From: Chloroflexota bacterium
Lineage (GTDB): Bacteria > Chloroflexota > Limnocylindria > Limnocylindrales > CSP1-4
Direction of reading: 5' to 3'
NCBI GenBank assembly: GCA_013694835.1
Contig: JACDBP010000004.1
Coordinates: 1-13,004, forward strand
DNA length: 13,004 nt
The notes below the pieces were generated by a model, which saw only the letters and a program-made list of their open reading frames with translations, had not been told where the DNA came from and searched no databases. Below, piece by piece: positions 1-6,264 of the stretch (the first letter of the stretch is position 1; the number at the start of each line of letters is the position of its first letter). The translations under genes and the position numbers were made by a program.

Positions 1-111
1 CAGCCCTTCGGGCGGGAGGAGCAACAGCGCGTGCACGTCGTCGGGCGGCATCTCGCGTCGCCAGTCACGGACGGCGCCTCGCGTCGCCGGGCACGGTCGG
101 CCTTGCGTCAC
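1..111 (-). CDS. Possible N-terminal part of an unrecognised protein, cut by the window edge
   Basis: A minus-strand reading frame opens with GTG at 111 and stays open to the left edge (37 codons). It contains residues such as RDWRREMPPDDVHALLLLPP. The acidic/leucine stretch looks more protein-like than a random GC-rich frame, and it follows the decayed HTH/nuclease gene by 11 nt in the same direction. I do not recognise a family, and no clear ribosome binding site is visible. It may be an unrelated gene, part of the same decayed locus, or a chance frame. The sequence left of the window would decide. Confidence 0.25.
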   Translation of the reverse strand, partial: MTQGRPCPATRGAVRDWRREMPPDDVHALLLLPPEGL

Positions 112-112
112 C
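52..112. repeat. Three near-copies of CTCGCGTCGCC, about 25 nt apart
   Basis: CTCGCGTCGCC occurs exactly at 52-62 and 78-88. A 9/11 variant (CTTGCGTCACC) lies at 102-112. Flanking bases are partly shared (CAC-GG-CGG follows the first two copies), which suggests an old imperfect tandem duplication with a period of about 26 nt. In GC-rich DNA this could be coincidental. No function is assigned. Confidence 0.35.
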
Positions 113-122
113 GGGCGGCCGG

Positions 123-887
123 TCACCGGCGGCTCCGATGCCTGTCCTGCATGACTGACAGGAATGACAGCGCGTGCAGCTCCCCGGACGGCCGGCGCAG
201 CCACCGCGCGATCTCGAAGCCATCGTTGGGGAATGCTGCCCGCAGTGTGATCCGGTGGTCTGCCACCCGGCGGTGATTGGTGCGCGTGTCAGCCACCACG
301 ACCCAACTGCCGATGCGCGCTGGCACCCAGCCGCGTTCGCGCGCGATCCCGGCGGCGAGGCGCTGCTTGCGCCCCATGGTGCCGAGCAGCTCCTGGATGT
401 CGACGATGGCGGTCTTGACTTCGACGATCAGCAGTGTTCGCGTCTCTGCGTGCCACCCGACGACATCGATGGAGCCGCGTTCGCCGTACACTGAGTACGA
501 CACTTCGGGGATGCTCTCCCACCCCTGGCTACCGGCGAGCCGCTTCATGACCTACTCGACCAGCGCGGCGTGACCAGCGTCGAGCAGCCGCGCGAGATCC
601 CCGCCCCGCCAGCGGGCGACGAGGTCGACGCGGACATCCAGCACGGCGGCGACACGCTCGATACGGGCGAGCGGTACGCCATCGAGGTGGCCACGTTCGT
701 CCGCGAGTAGGCGCTCTGCGAGATCCGCGCCTCTTTCCGCCACCCGGCGCTGGGGCATCTGCCGGCGCTTTCGGACGGCTCGGAATGCGCTGGCGAATCG
801 ACGACCATCCGTCAGCGGATCGTGACCGCCGCGGCTTATCCGCCGCTTATCCGCCGCTTGCCGGGGGCCGCACGCATGAAGCTCCAT
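123..887 (-). pseudogene. Decayed HTH-XRE regulator with C-terminal nuclease-like (PD-(D/E)XK-type) domain
   Basis: Read on the minus strand, the parts resemble a family common in Actinomycetota and Chloroflexota: an N-terminal XRE-type helix-turn-helix followed by a domain with the pattern YGERGSIDVV...LLIVEVKT, like the D...E-x-K core of restriction-like nucleases. The gene is broken three times. The HTH helices (ISQSAYSR) lie in a different frame from the parts on either side. An extra base in the AAA run near 734-736 and a missing base near 700 would restore SQSAYSR-x-ERGHLDG. An in-frame TAG at 552-554 then separates ...LLDAGHAALVE from VMKRLAGSQGW. Downstream, 141 codons from an internal ATG at 548 remain open and could still yield a lone nuclease-like domain. 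The original start is unclear; 887 is the furthest in-frame ATG. Family assignment is from memory of conserved motifs. Confidence 0.75.
834..860. repeat. 11-bp tandem direct repeat GCTTATCCGCC (two copies plus a partial)
   Basis: GCTTATCCGCC is repeated at 834-844 and 845-855, and a third partial copy (GCTTG) begins at 856. The repeat lies at the 5' end of the decayed HTH/nuclease gene. It could be a remnant of its operator or a simple slippage product. Confidence 0.55.
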
Positions 888-905
888 CCGGCACGGAGCG
901 GCGAG

Positions 906-911
906 TAGACT
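906..911 (+). promoter_or_regulatory. Possible -10 box TAGACT upstream of the four-TM protein gene
   Basis: TAGACT lies 39 nt before the GTG at 951. The bases that follow (GCCCCGGA) nearly duplicate those after the TAGACT in front of the pyrophosphatase gene. No convincing -35 is visible. A GGAGGGTCAGG stretch just before the GTG can serve as ribosome binding site. Confidence 0.35.
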
Positions 912-950
912 GCCCCGGACAGGGGCTCACGACGTGCAGGGAGGGTCAGG

Positions 951-1925
951 GTGCAGCCACAGGAACCGCGAGCCGGTCAGGATTCGCCGGCGGAACAGCG
1001 CGATACCGAAAGCCTCGGTCCGACGGGCGGGCTGTCACAGGCAGGGTCCTCACTCAGCGGCGACCCGTCACTCGGCGGCGACCCGTCACTCGGCGGCGAC
1101 CGGACGCTCGGCGGAACGTCATCCGTGGGCGATGCGCCGGTCGCGAACCAGGGCGGGCCATCTGCTCCGTCGATGCCAGCCGCGCCATCCTCGTCGAGCT
1201 CCTCATCCTCCGAGACCGGCTGGCAACAGGCTCCTTCCCAGCCCGATCCGTCGCAGCCCGGCTGGGCCCAGCTGACGACCTCGTCGCCCGCGCCATCGTC
1301 GCCCCCCTCGGGCTTCGCGTCACAGCCGCAGCAGCCGTGGCCGCAACCCGCCTCGGCGCCGCCAGGGAGCTGGGCGCAGCCGCCCACCCAGGCGCCGGCG
1401 CAGTCCTGGCAGCAGCAGCCGGCGCAGCCCAGCTGGGGCCAGCCGGCCAGCGGCTGGGGCGATCCGAACGCCGTGGCGACCGAGGGCCACCACCATTCGC
1501 TGGCGGTCGCCCTGGCGAGCATCATCCTCGGCTTCTGGGGTCTGATCTTCACGCTCTTCGGCCTGGCGGCCCTGCTCGGTGGCCCCGCACTGCTCGACGC
1601 GGCGCTTCGCCAGGGTGGTCTCTCCAGCAGCGACGTGGGGCAGGCGCGGTCCGTGATCGGCGTCGTCGGCATCGTCCTGCTGGTCATCGGCGTGCCACAG
1701 CTGCTGTCCGCCATCTGGGCGCCGCTCCACAGTGGTTGGGCTCGCGTCCTCGGCATCATCGTAGGCATCCTGGGCGTCCTGTTGGGCCTGCTCGTGCTCG
1801 CGACACCGGCCACCACGGTCAACGGCACTCGGAGCTCACCGCTGGTCGGAGCGCTGTTCTTCCTGGTGCCCTACGGCTTCGCACTCCTCGCGCTGCTTCT
1901 CAGCAGGAAGCACTTCCGCCGCTGA
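951..1925 (+). CDS. Membrane protein with long Pro/Gln/Ser-rich N-terminal tail and four TM segments
   Basis: The 324-residue product starts at GTG, preceded by GGAGGG. Residues 1-180 are low complexity. They hold an LGGDPS-type repeat (about 35-55), a run of serines (about 80-87), and a Trp/Pro/Gln-rich tract (about 90-170) in which QPxW, SWxQP and QSWQQQP motifs recur. Residues 181-324 carry four hydrophobic segments at about 183-211, 234-256, 263-287 and 297-317, ending in a basic RKHFRR tail that suits a cytosolic C-terminus. The organisation, a disordered proline-rich tail followed by a small four-helix membrane domain, resembles many uncharacterised DUF4190/DUF4064-like proteins of high-GC bacteria, but I cannot assign a family. 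Longer open frames overlap it, but only this frame gives membrane segments and a good start. It runs convergent with the polymerase gene. Function unknown. Confidence 0.8.
   Translation: MQPQEPRAGQDSPAEQRDTESLGPTGGLSQAGSSLSGDPSLGGDPSLGGDRTLGGTSSVGDAPVANQGGPSAPSMPAAPSSSSSSSSETGWQQAPSQPDPSQPGWAQLTTSSPAPSSPPSGFASQPQQPWPQPASAPPGSWAQPPTQAPAQSWQQQPAQPSWGQPASGWGDPNAVATEGHHHSLAVALASIILGFWGLIFTLFGLAALLGGPALLDAALRQGGLSSSDVGQARSVIGVVGIVLLVIGVPQLLSAIWAPLHSGWARVLGIIVGILGVLLGLLVLATPATTVNGTRSSPLVGALFFLVPYGFALLALLLSRKHFRR
1051..1114 (+). repeat. 18-nt in-frame tandem repeat encoding LGGDPS-like units
   Basis: The unit CACTCGGCGGCGACCCGT occurs at 1051-1068 (one mismatch), at 1069-1086 (exact) and at 1087-1104 (diverging at its end). 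A partial fourth copy runs to about 1114. The period is six codons, so copy-number change keeps the frame, and the protein carries LSGDPS, LGGDPS, LGGDRT, LGGTSS. Confidence 0.85.
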
Positions 1926-1976
1926 GCTATTCGCGCGGCGGACCATGGGCGATGCCCGCTGAGCCGCTCGCTGAGG

Positions 1977-1997
1977 GCCGCCTTACTCAGGGGCGGC
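1977..1997. terminator. Weak hairpin between convergent genes
   Basis: GCCGCC (1977-1982) and GGCGGC (1992-1997) form a 6-bp stem with a 9-nt loop in the gap between the convergent genes ending at 1925 and 1987. A competing pairing of CTGAG with CTCAG lies at 1971-1990. There is no clear T-tract, so a role in termination is only possible. Confidence 0.25.
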
Positions 1998-3453
1998 TTC
2001 TCGGCTTGCGTTGCGCCGCGAGCCACTGATCTCGTTCGTTGTCTGACCAGTCCCCCCACTCCGGCTCGTAGTCCGGGTCAGGTCGCTCCGCGGCGGGTCG
2101 CTCCGCTTCCGGGACGTGCCGCAGGTTGAGCCTGATCCGGGTCCAGGTGGTGGAGCGTCCGCGCATCGAATCGACGAGCACATCGGCCGGCTCGAGGAGC
2201 GAAGCGGCCTCGGGGTGGCGCGACTTCCACCGCTCGAGGCCGGCCAGCGCGTCGTCCTTCGACGCAGACCTGGCGATCTCGATGAGCGGCGCCGACGAGC
2301 GGCGCCGCCCGGTCGGCGAGCGCGTCGACGCCCAGGGAGGCGGCCCCTGGAGGCCGGCCTCAGGGTCGCCCGCCTCGACGGCCCTGCGTCGCGCCTCAGC
2401 CACCTCGGGGGGAGGGCCTCCACCCTGGCCGCGCCCGTCATAGGCGGCGTCACTGCGGCGCTTCTTCGACGGCTGGACCCGCGGAGGCTCACCGGCCTGC
2501 TTCGCGTAGTGGGGTGGCCACGGCGCATCCCCGAGACCCTCGCGCTCGTGCCTCGAAGAGAGCTCCAGCAGGCCATCGAGCGAGCCCACGGCCTCGTCGA
2601 TGCCGGCGCCCGGATCCCCGATCTCGTCGACGCGCTTCGGGACCGTTTCCAGGGTGAAGAGCGACGGGTCCACGTCCGGCAGCTCCTCCCAGTCGAGCGG
2701 TGTCGAGACCCGCGCGTCCTTGGTCGGCCGGACCGAGTATGCCGACGCGACCGTGCGGTCCTTCGCGTTCTGGTTATAGTCGAGGAACACGCCGTGGCGC
2801 TCCTCCTTCCACCATTTGCTGGTGGCGAGGGCCGGAACCCGGGCCTCGACGTCCCGCGCCAGGGCGAGCGCTGCACGGCGGACATCCGGGTACTCCCAAC
2901 GGCGCTCGATGCGTACGTTGATGTGGATGCCCCGCGAGCCGGACGTCTTCGGCCAGCCGACGAGCCCGACGTCCTCCAGCGCCTTGCGGGTCTCCAGCGC
3001 CACCTTCCGGATCGCGTCCCACCCCACGCCGGGTACCGGGTCCAGGTCCACGCGTAGCTCGTCGGGGTGATCCAGGTCGTCCGCGCGGACAGGGTGCGGG
3101 TTGAGGTCGATGCAGCCCAGATTGACGATCCATGCGAGCTGCGCCGCGTCGCTGACCACGATCTCGTCCGCGGTGCGACCCGACGGGAACGAGAGCTCCA
3201 CGGTCTCGATCCACGGCGGCCGATTGTCCGGAGCGCGCTTCTGGAAGAAGAACTCCCCCTCAGCGCCGTTCACGAATCGCTTGAGCGCCATCGGGCGGTT
3301 CGCCACTCCACGAACCGCCCCGTCCGCGACCGCCAGGTAGTAATCGACGAGGTCCAGCTTCGTGTGGCCGCTCGCCGGGAAATAGACCTTGTGGGGGTTG
3401 CTGATGGAGACTTCACGGCCCGCCACCTGCAGCAGCAGCGGCTTCTCAGCCAT
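1987..3453 (-). CDS. LigD-type DNA primase-polymerase (stand-alone PolDom protein)
   Basis: The 488-residue protein carries the polymerase domain that in LigD fills and extends ends during non-homologous end joining. Motifs in order: SNPHKVYFP (18-26), DLVDYY (34-39), RPMALKRFVNG...GEFFFQKRAP (53-75), the metal-binding pair DLD (Asp136 and Asp138), KTSGSRGIH (169-177), the third acidic residue in FLDYNQNA (Asp225), and YSVR...VSTPLDWEEL (239-257). All three catalytic aspartates are present. No ligase or phosphoesterase domain follows. A Pro/Arg-rich linker (about 310-390) leads to a C-terminal module containing PLIEIARSASKDDALAGL and MRGRSTTWTRIRLNLRHVPE, which I believe also occurs in relatives with this layout. 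The ATG at 3453 is chosen because the first motif follows at normal distance; it overlaps the pyrophosphatase stop by 8 nt, implying translational coupling. No ku or ligase gene is in the window. Confidence 0.9.
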   Translation of the reverse strand: MAEKPLLLQVAGREVSISNPHKVYFPASGHTKLDLVDYYLAVADGAVRGVANRPMALKRFVNGAEGEFFFQKRAPDNRPPWIETVELSFPSGRTADEIVVSDAAQLAWIVNLGCIDLNPHPVRADDLDHPDELRVDLDPVPGVGWDAIRKVALETRKALEDVGLVGWPKTSGSRGIHINVRIERRWEYPDVRRAALALARDVEARVPALATSKWWKEERHGVFLDYNQNAKDRTVASAYSVRPTKDARVSTPLDWEELPDVDPSLFTLETVPKRVDEIGDPGAGIDEAVGSLDGLLELSSRHEREGLGDAPWPPHYAKQAGEPPRVQPSKKRRSDAAYDGRGQGGGPPPEVAEARRRAVEAGDPEAGLQGPPPWASTRSPTGRRRSSAPLIEIARSASKDDALAGLERWKSRHPEAASLLEPADVLVDSMRGRSTTWTRIRLNLRHVPEAERPAAERPDPDYEPEWGDWSDNERDQWLAAQRKPRSRP

Positions 3454-3997
3454 GACCGTCCCCGTTCGTCGCGGTCTTCGACGCCGCCTCCTCCACCCAG
3501 CGCTGCCGATCCGCTCGCAGCAGCTCGAGCGCAAAGGCGTGGTCTCGCCAGCCCAGCACCTCCACCGCCTTGTTCTCGAGCAGCTTGTAGGTCTGGAAGA
3601 AGTGCTCGATCTCGACGAGTCGATGCGGACGGACCTGTTCGAGCCGCATGACGTGAGCCTGGTGCGCGTCGGCGAGCGCAACGCACAGGACCTTGAAGTC
3701 GCCACCCTTCTCGTCGCGCATCTCCAACCCGCCGATCGGCCGGGCCCAGACGTGGCAGCCGGAAAAGGTCGGTTCATCGATCAGGAGCATCGCATCGGTG
3801 TGGTCACCATCGTCCGCGCGGGTGCCCTCGATGAAGCCGTAGTCGAAGTTGTAGAAGACCGCGGAAGAGAGGACGCGGTCGAGCCTGAAGACGCCCACAC
3901 GCTCGTCGTACTCGTACTTGTTCCGGCTCCGGGCGGGGATCTCCACGACGACTTCGATCGCATCGGGGAACGCATTCGGCGGAGCAGCAGGGTCCAC
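3446..3997 (-). CDS. ppa: Family I inorganic pyrophosphatase
   Basis: This 183-residue cytoplasmic enzyme hydrolyses pyrophosphate to two phosphates and so drives nucleotide-polymerising reactions. By alignment to the E. coli enzyme from memory, every active-site residue is present: Glu19, Lys27, Glu29, Arg41, Tyr49, Tyr53, Asp63, Asp65, Asp68, Asp95, Asp100, Lys102, Tyr137 and Lys138. The metal-binding signature reads DGDHTD where most relatives have DGDPxD; the Pro-to-His change is unusual but spares the three aspartates. The C-terminus has a short Ser/Thr/Gly-rich tail. The start is the GTG at 3997, 7 nt after a TAGACT box, which fits a leaderless transcript. The polymerase gene begins inside its last codons. 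Confidence 0.93.
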   Translation of the reverse strand: MDPAAPPNAFPDAIEVVVEIPARSRNKYEYDERVGVFRLDRVLSSAVFYNFDYGFIEGTRADDGDHTDAMLLIDEPTFSGCHVWARPIGGLEMRDEKGGDFKVLCVALADAHQAHVMRLEQVRPHRLVEIEHFFQTYKLLENKAVEVLGWRDHAFALELLRADRQRWVEEAASKTATNGDGHG

Positions 3998-4004
3998 TCC
4001 GGGC

Positions 4005-4010
4005 AGTCTA
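4005..4010 (-). promoter_or_regulatory. -10 box TAGACT for leaderless ppa transcript
   Basis: On the minus strand TAGACT is followed by GCCCGGA (7 nt) and then the GTG of ppa. This TANNNT-N7-start spacing is typical of leaderless mRNAs in high-GC Terrabacteria. No good -35 is visible. Confidence 0.5.
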
Positions 4011-4059
4011 CCGGCCGCTGGGGGCGCGCCGGTGATCCCGGTCGGCGTGGCAAGATCCG

Positions 4060-4689
4060 TTAGAGGACCACCATCATGGCCGCGCGGAGGCTCGGCGGCC
4101 CGAGCACGATGCCCGGCGCGCTGAGCGCGGTCGCCCGACCGCCCTCGATCCGGGCAGCGGCTCCAGGCGACAGGTAGATGACCAGCGCACCCTCACCGAG
4201 CCTCGCGAGCGCGCCAGCCAGCCGGCCCTCCGTCGAGGGCTCGAGGAGGACGAGGCGGTCGCCGCCCGTCCAGCGCCAGCTGCGGGCCCCCAGCAGGTCA
4301 TCGTGCGGGCCGGGGTCGAGCGATCTCAGGCCGTGATCACCGGCGAAGCGCTGGTGATCAACCGTCGCCAGGCCGATGGCTGCCAGCCGGCCCTCAGGCC
4401 GTGCCTGAGCCCGCCCAGGCACGGGGCGGCATGGATCGACCGCGAACGGCGCCGCGACGGCGGTCCGGATCGACAGCATGTCGTCGCCCAACGCGATGTC
4501 CATGCCTTCCACACCCGGCGCGACCTGGAAGCCGTATCCCTCCAGGAGCATCACCAGGCCGGGGGGATCCGGCATGTGGGCGGTGATGCAAACCGAAAGC
4601 GCCGCGGCTACCGTAGGAATGCCCGTGGACCGGTTGCAGACCGCAGCCGCCCGCATGCCCAGCCGGCGCCTCCCTGGATGATCCATCAC
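4060..4689 (-). CDS. Hypothetical protein, possibly a divergent VOC/glyoxalase-like protein
   Basis: The frame is open for 209 codons from GTG at 4689 (a second start, ATG, follows at once at 4686; another plausible ATG is at 4575). Two stretches weakly recall the paired beta-alpha-beta units of the vicinal oxygen chelate fold: LLEGYGFQVAPGVEGMDIAL, and the later GLATVDHQRFAGDHG...GGDRLVLLEPS. I see no clear set of metal ligands, and the first 38 residues look unlike a domain, so the 4575 start may be right. It precedes ppa in the same direction with a 62-nt gap that holds the ppa promoter, and it diverges from the cupredoxin gene. The function is unknown and the family call is tentative. Confidence 0.5.
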   Translation of the reverse strand: MMDHPGRRRLGMRAAAVCNRSTGIPTVAAALSVCITAHMPDPPGLVMLLEGYGFQVAPGVEGMDIALGDDMLSIRTAVAAPFAVDPCRPVPGRAQARPEGRLAAIGLATVDHQRFAGDHGLRSLDPGPHDDLLGARSWRWTGGDRLVLLEPSTEGRLAGALARLGEGALVIYLSPGAAARIEGGRATALSAPGIVLGPPSLRAAMMVVL

Positions 4690-4729
4690 TCAGCGCGCCG
4701 ACCCCCCGACATCGAGGAGTGCACGACTG

Positions 4730-5116
4730 ATGCGACGTTCCATGTTCCTGGCGGCCCTATCGGTGATCGCCGCCCTGGCCGCCGCATGCAGCGGCGGCGG
4801 CACAACGGCCACGCCCCGTGCATCGAGCCCGGCAGCTTCCGCACCCGGGGCCTCAGCGCCGACCGCGGGCGGTGCGACCGTGTCGATCAAGGACTTCACC
4901 TTCACGCCCCCGGCAGTGACCGTCAAGGCCGGCGCGGAGGTCGTCTGGACCAACAACGATGACGCACCCCACACCGTCAAATGGACGGACGGCACGGCCG
5001 AGAGTCCCCGCATGGCCAAGGCCGGCACCTATCCGCGCACGTTCGCGACGGCCGGCACGTTCGCGTACCGATGCGGCATCCACGACCAGATGTCGGGCAG
5101 CGTCGTCGTCGAGTAG
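4730..5116 (+). CDS. Plastocyanin/azurin-like cupredoxin lipoprotein
   Basis: This 128-residue exported blue-copper protein probably carries electrons at the outer face of the membrane. A positively charged, hydrophobic signal (residues 1-19) ends in a lipobox LAAAC, with Cys20 as the lipidated residue. An Ala/Ser/Pro/Thr linker (21-49) tethers the cupredoxin domain (50-128), which opens with VSIKDFTFTP. The four type-1 copper ligands are visible: His81 in APHTV, then Cys115, His118 and Met121 in CGIHDQM. The length is normal for single-domain plastocyanin-like lipoproteins. The ATG at 4730 follows a GAGGAG at 4713-4718; an in-frame ATG four codons later would shorten the positive region. Its redox partner is not evident from the neighbours. 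It runs convergent with the methyltransferase gene. Confidence 0.92.
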   Translation: MRRSMFLAALSVIAALAAACSGGGTTATPRASSPAASAPGASAPTAGGATVSIKDFTFTPPAVTVKAGAEVVWTNNDDAPHTVKWTDGTAESPRMAKAGTYPRTFATAGTFAYRCGIHDQMSGSVVVE

Positions 5117-5126
5117 CCGACCGCGC

Positions 5127-5158
5127 CGCGGGGGCGGGCAGCGTCGTCAGTCCCCGCG
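5127..5158. terminator. Possible hairpin between convergent cupredoxin and methyltransferase genes
   Basis: CGCGGGG (5127-5133) pairs with CCCCGCG (5152-5158) across an 18-nt loop, in and around the 30-nt gap between the two stop codons. It lacks a T-tract. A bidirectional terminator is possible but not shown. Confidence 0.3.
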
Positions 5159-6175
5159 ACGCACGACGAAGAGCGTCGCACCAGCCTCGAGCTCGATGAG
5201 CCTCGGGTCGCTCAGGCCGGCCTCGGCGAAGAGCCTGCGGAACCCCTCGCGTGTCAACAGGCTCGTGCCCTGGTAGAGCTCGTCGAGCTGGTAGCCCCAC
5301 AGCAGCTCGCCGTGCGGCGAGCGGTAGTCCTCGATCTCCTCCGGCATGCACCAGTCGAGCACCGCGAGCGTGCCCCCGGCGCGCAGCGCCTTCGCCGCAC
5401 CACGCAGCGTGTCCACCGGGTCGGGCAGCTCGTGAAGGACGTCCTGCAGGTAGACCAGGTCGAACCGGTCGGCCCACTCCAGACGGACCGGATCTCGGGA
5501 CTCGATGGTGATACGACCGTCGAAGCCAGCGGCCCGAACTCGGCTGCGGGCACGTTCCAGCCAATCCGGCTCGAACTCGATGCCGGTCAGTGAGGCCCGC
5601 GGGAACGCCCGCGCCATCGTCACCAGCCAGCCCGCGCCGCCACAGGCGACGTCCAGCGCCGCGCCGCCATCACCTAGGGCGCGGGCAGCCGCGTCAAGGT
5701 GCACCAGCGCCTGGTCCATGAACAGGACGGTGTCCTGGGCATTCAGCTTCTCCACGGCACGGTGGAAGCGAGGCGAGCGGGCTCCCTCCGGCTCCCCGCT
5801 GCGGAAGAACTCGAGCATCCGGCCGTGGTCGAGGCTGGCCCCGACACTGAACACGAACTGGCCGCCCAGGTACTCCGGCAGTCGTTCATCAAGCAGGACG
5901 GACGCCAGCTCCGTCTCCACGCGGAACCGCGGGGCTGGCTCGCCGCGGCCCACCAGCTCCACGAGCCCGTAGGCGTATGCCGCCCGACACCACCCGTCGA
6001 CCGGCCCGCTGGCGCAACCCACGTCACCCGCCAGCTCCTCGACGGTCCGCCCTGTGCCCGCGGCGCGATGAAGTGCGGCGATGAGCTCCAGCTCCAGCCC
6101 GAGGTAGATCAGCCAGCTCCGGTAGAAGCCGGAGAGGTCGTCCAGCAGGCCCTCGAAGCGGTCATCGACGGTCAT
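5147..6175 (-). CDS. SAM-dependent class I methyltransferase with N-terminal winged-helix-like domain
   Basis: The 342-residue protein has the two-part build of small-molecule methyltransferases of the O-methyltransferase / Rv2258c type. An N-terminal helical domain (about 1-110: FYRSWLIYLGLELELIAALH, then TVEELAGDVGC) probably serves dimerisation and substrate binding. The Rossmann domain follows, with the SAM-binding glycine loop LDVACGGAG (174-182), an acidic residue after strand 2 (GIEFEP, Glu200), and the motif DLVYLQDVLHELPDP (239-253). Near the C-terminus LLTREGFRRLFAEAGL is typical of the family. The substrate cannot be told from sequence or neighbours. The ATG at 6175 is chosen over upstream frames because the N-terminal helix starts right after it, and TACGAT lies 8 nt before it. 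It diverges from the DUF1801 gene. Confidence 0.87.
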   Translation of the reverse strand: MTVDDRFEGLLDDLSGFYRSWLIYLGLELELIAALHRAAGTGRTVEELAGDVGCASGPVDGWCRAAYAYGLVELVGRGEPAPRFRVETELASVLLDERLPEYLGGQFVFSVGASLDHGRMLEFFRSGEPEGARSPRFHRAVEKLNAQDTVLFMDQALVHLDAAARALGDGGAALDVACGGAGWLVTMARAFPRASLTGIEFEPDWLERARSRVRAAGFDGRITIESRDPVRLEWADRFDLVYLQDVLHELPDPVDTLRGAAKALRAGGTLAVLDWCMPEEIEDYRSPHGELLWGYQLDELYQGTSLLTREGFRRLFAEAGLSDPRLIELEAGATLFVVRRGD

Positions 6176-6183
6176 GGCCGCGT

Positions 6184-6189
6184 ATCGTA
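6184..6189 (-). promoter_or_regulatory. -10 box TACGAT for the methyltransferase gene
   Basis: On the minus strand TACGAT is followed by 8 nt and the ATG at 6175, consistent with a leaderless transcript. No -35 match is visible. Confidence 0.4.
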
Positions 6190-6191
6190 CC

Positions 6192-6229
6192 TGCCGACCC
6201 TGACCGCCCTGCCTGTCCTGCGGTCGGCA
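6192..6229. promoter_or_regulatory. Inverted repeat TGCCGACC-N22-GGTCGGCA between divergent genes
   Basis: TGCCGACC at 6192-6199 is the exact reverse complement of GGTCGGCA at 6222-6229. The arm centres are 30 bp apart, close to three helical turns, between the two divergent TANNNT boxes. It may be a shared operator for a dimeric regulator. The base composition allows chance occurrence. Confidence 0.45.
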
Positions 6230-6251
6230 CATCCCGCGGGCTCGGCTGCGC

Positions 6252-6257
6252 TAGGCT
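6252..6257 (+). promoter_or_regulatory. -10 box TAGGCT for the DUF1801 gene
   Basis: TAGGCT is followed by TCCGGCG (7 nt) and then ATG at 6265, the same leaderless arrangement as at ppa and the SatD gene. Confidence 0.45.
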
Positions 6258-6264
6258 TCCGGCG

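Noticed and set aside
785..2029. A 414-codon plus-strand open frame overlapping the membrane protein gene, and a 283-codon frame on the opposite strand
   Set aside because: Both are Arg/Ala/Pro-rich shadows of the GTG-951 gene. Only that frame has membrane segments, in-frame repeats and a ribosome binding site.
1987..2500. Possible frameshift in the C-terminal part of the polymerase, because the linker looks Arg/Pro-rich
   Set aside because: The frame recovers a conserved-looking C-terminal module (PLIEIARSASKDDAL and LNLRHVPE), so the linker is probably just low complexity.
3454..3777. An N-terminal extension of the polymerase of about 108 residues
   Set aside because: The extension reads the pyrophosphatase gene in another frame and contains no polymerase motif. 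The ATG at 3453 places the first motif correctly.
4303..4962. A 219-codon plus-strand frame across the 4060-4689 gene and the cupredoxin gene
   Set aside because: It overlaps the well-supported cupredoxin in another frame and has no recognisable motif.
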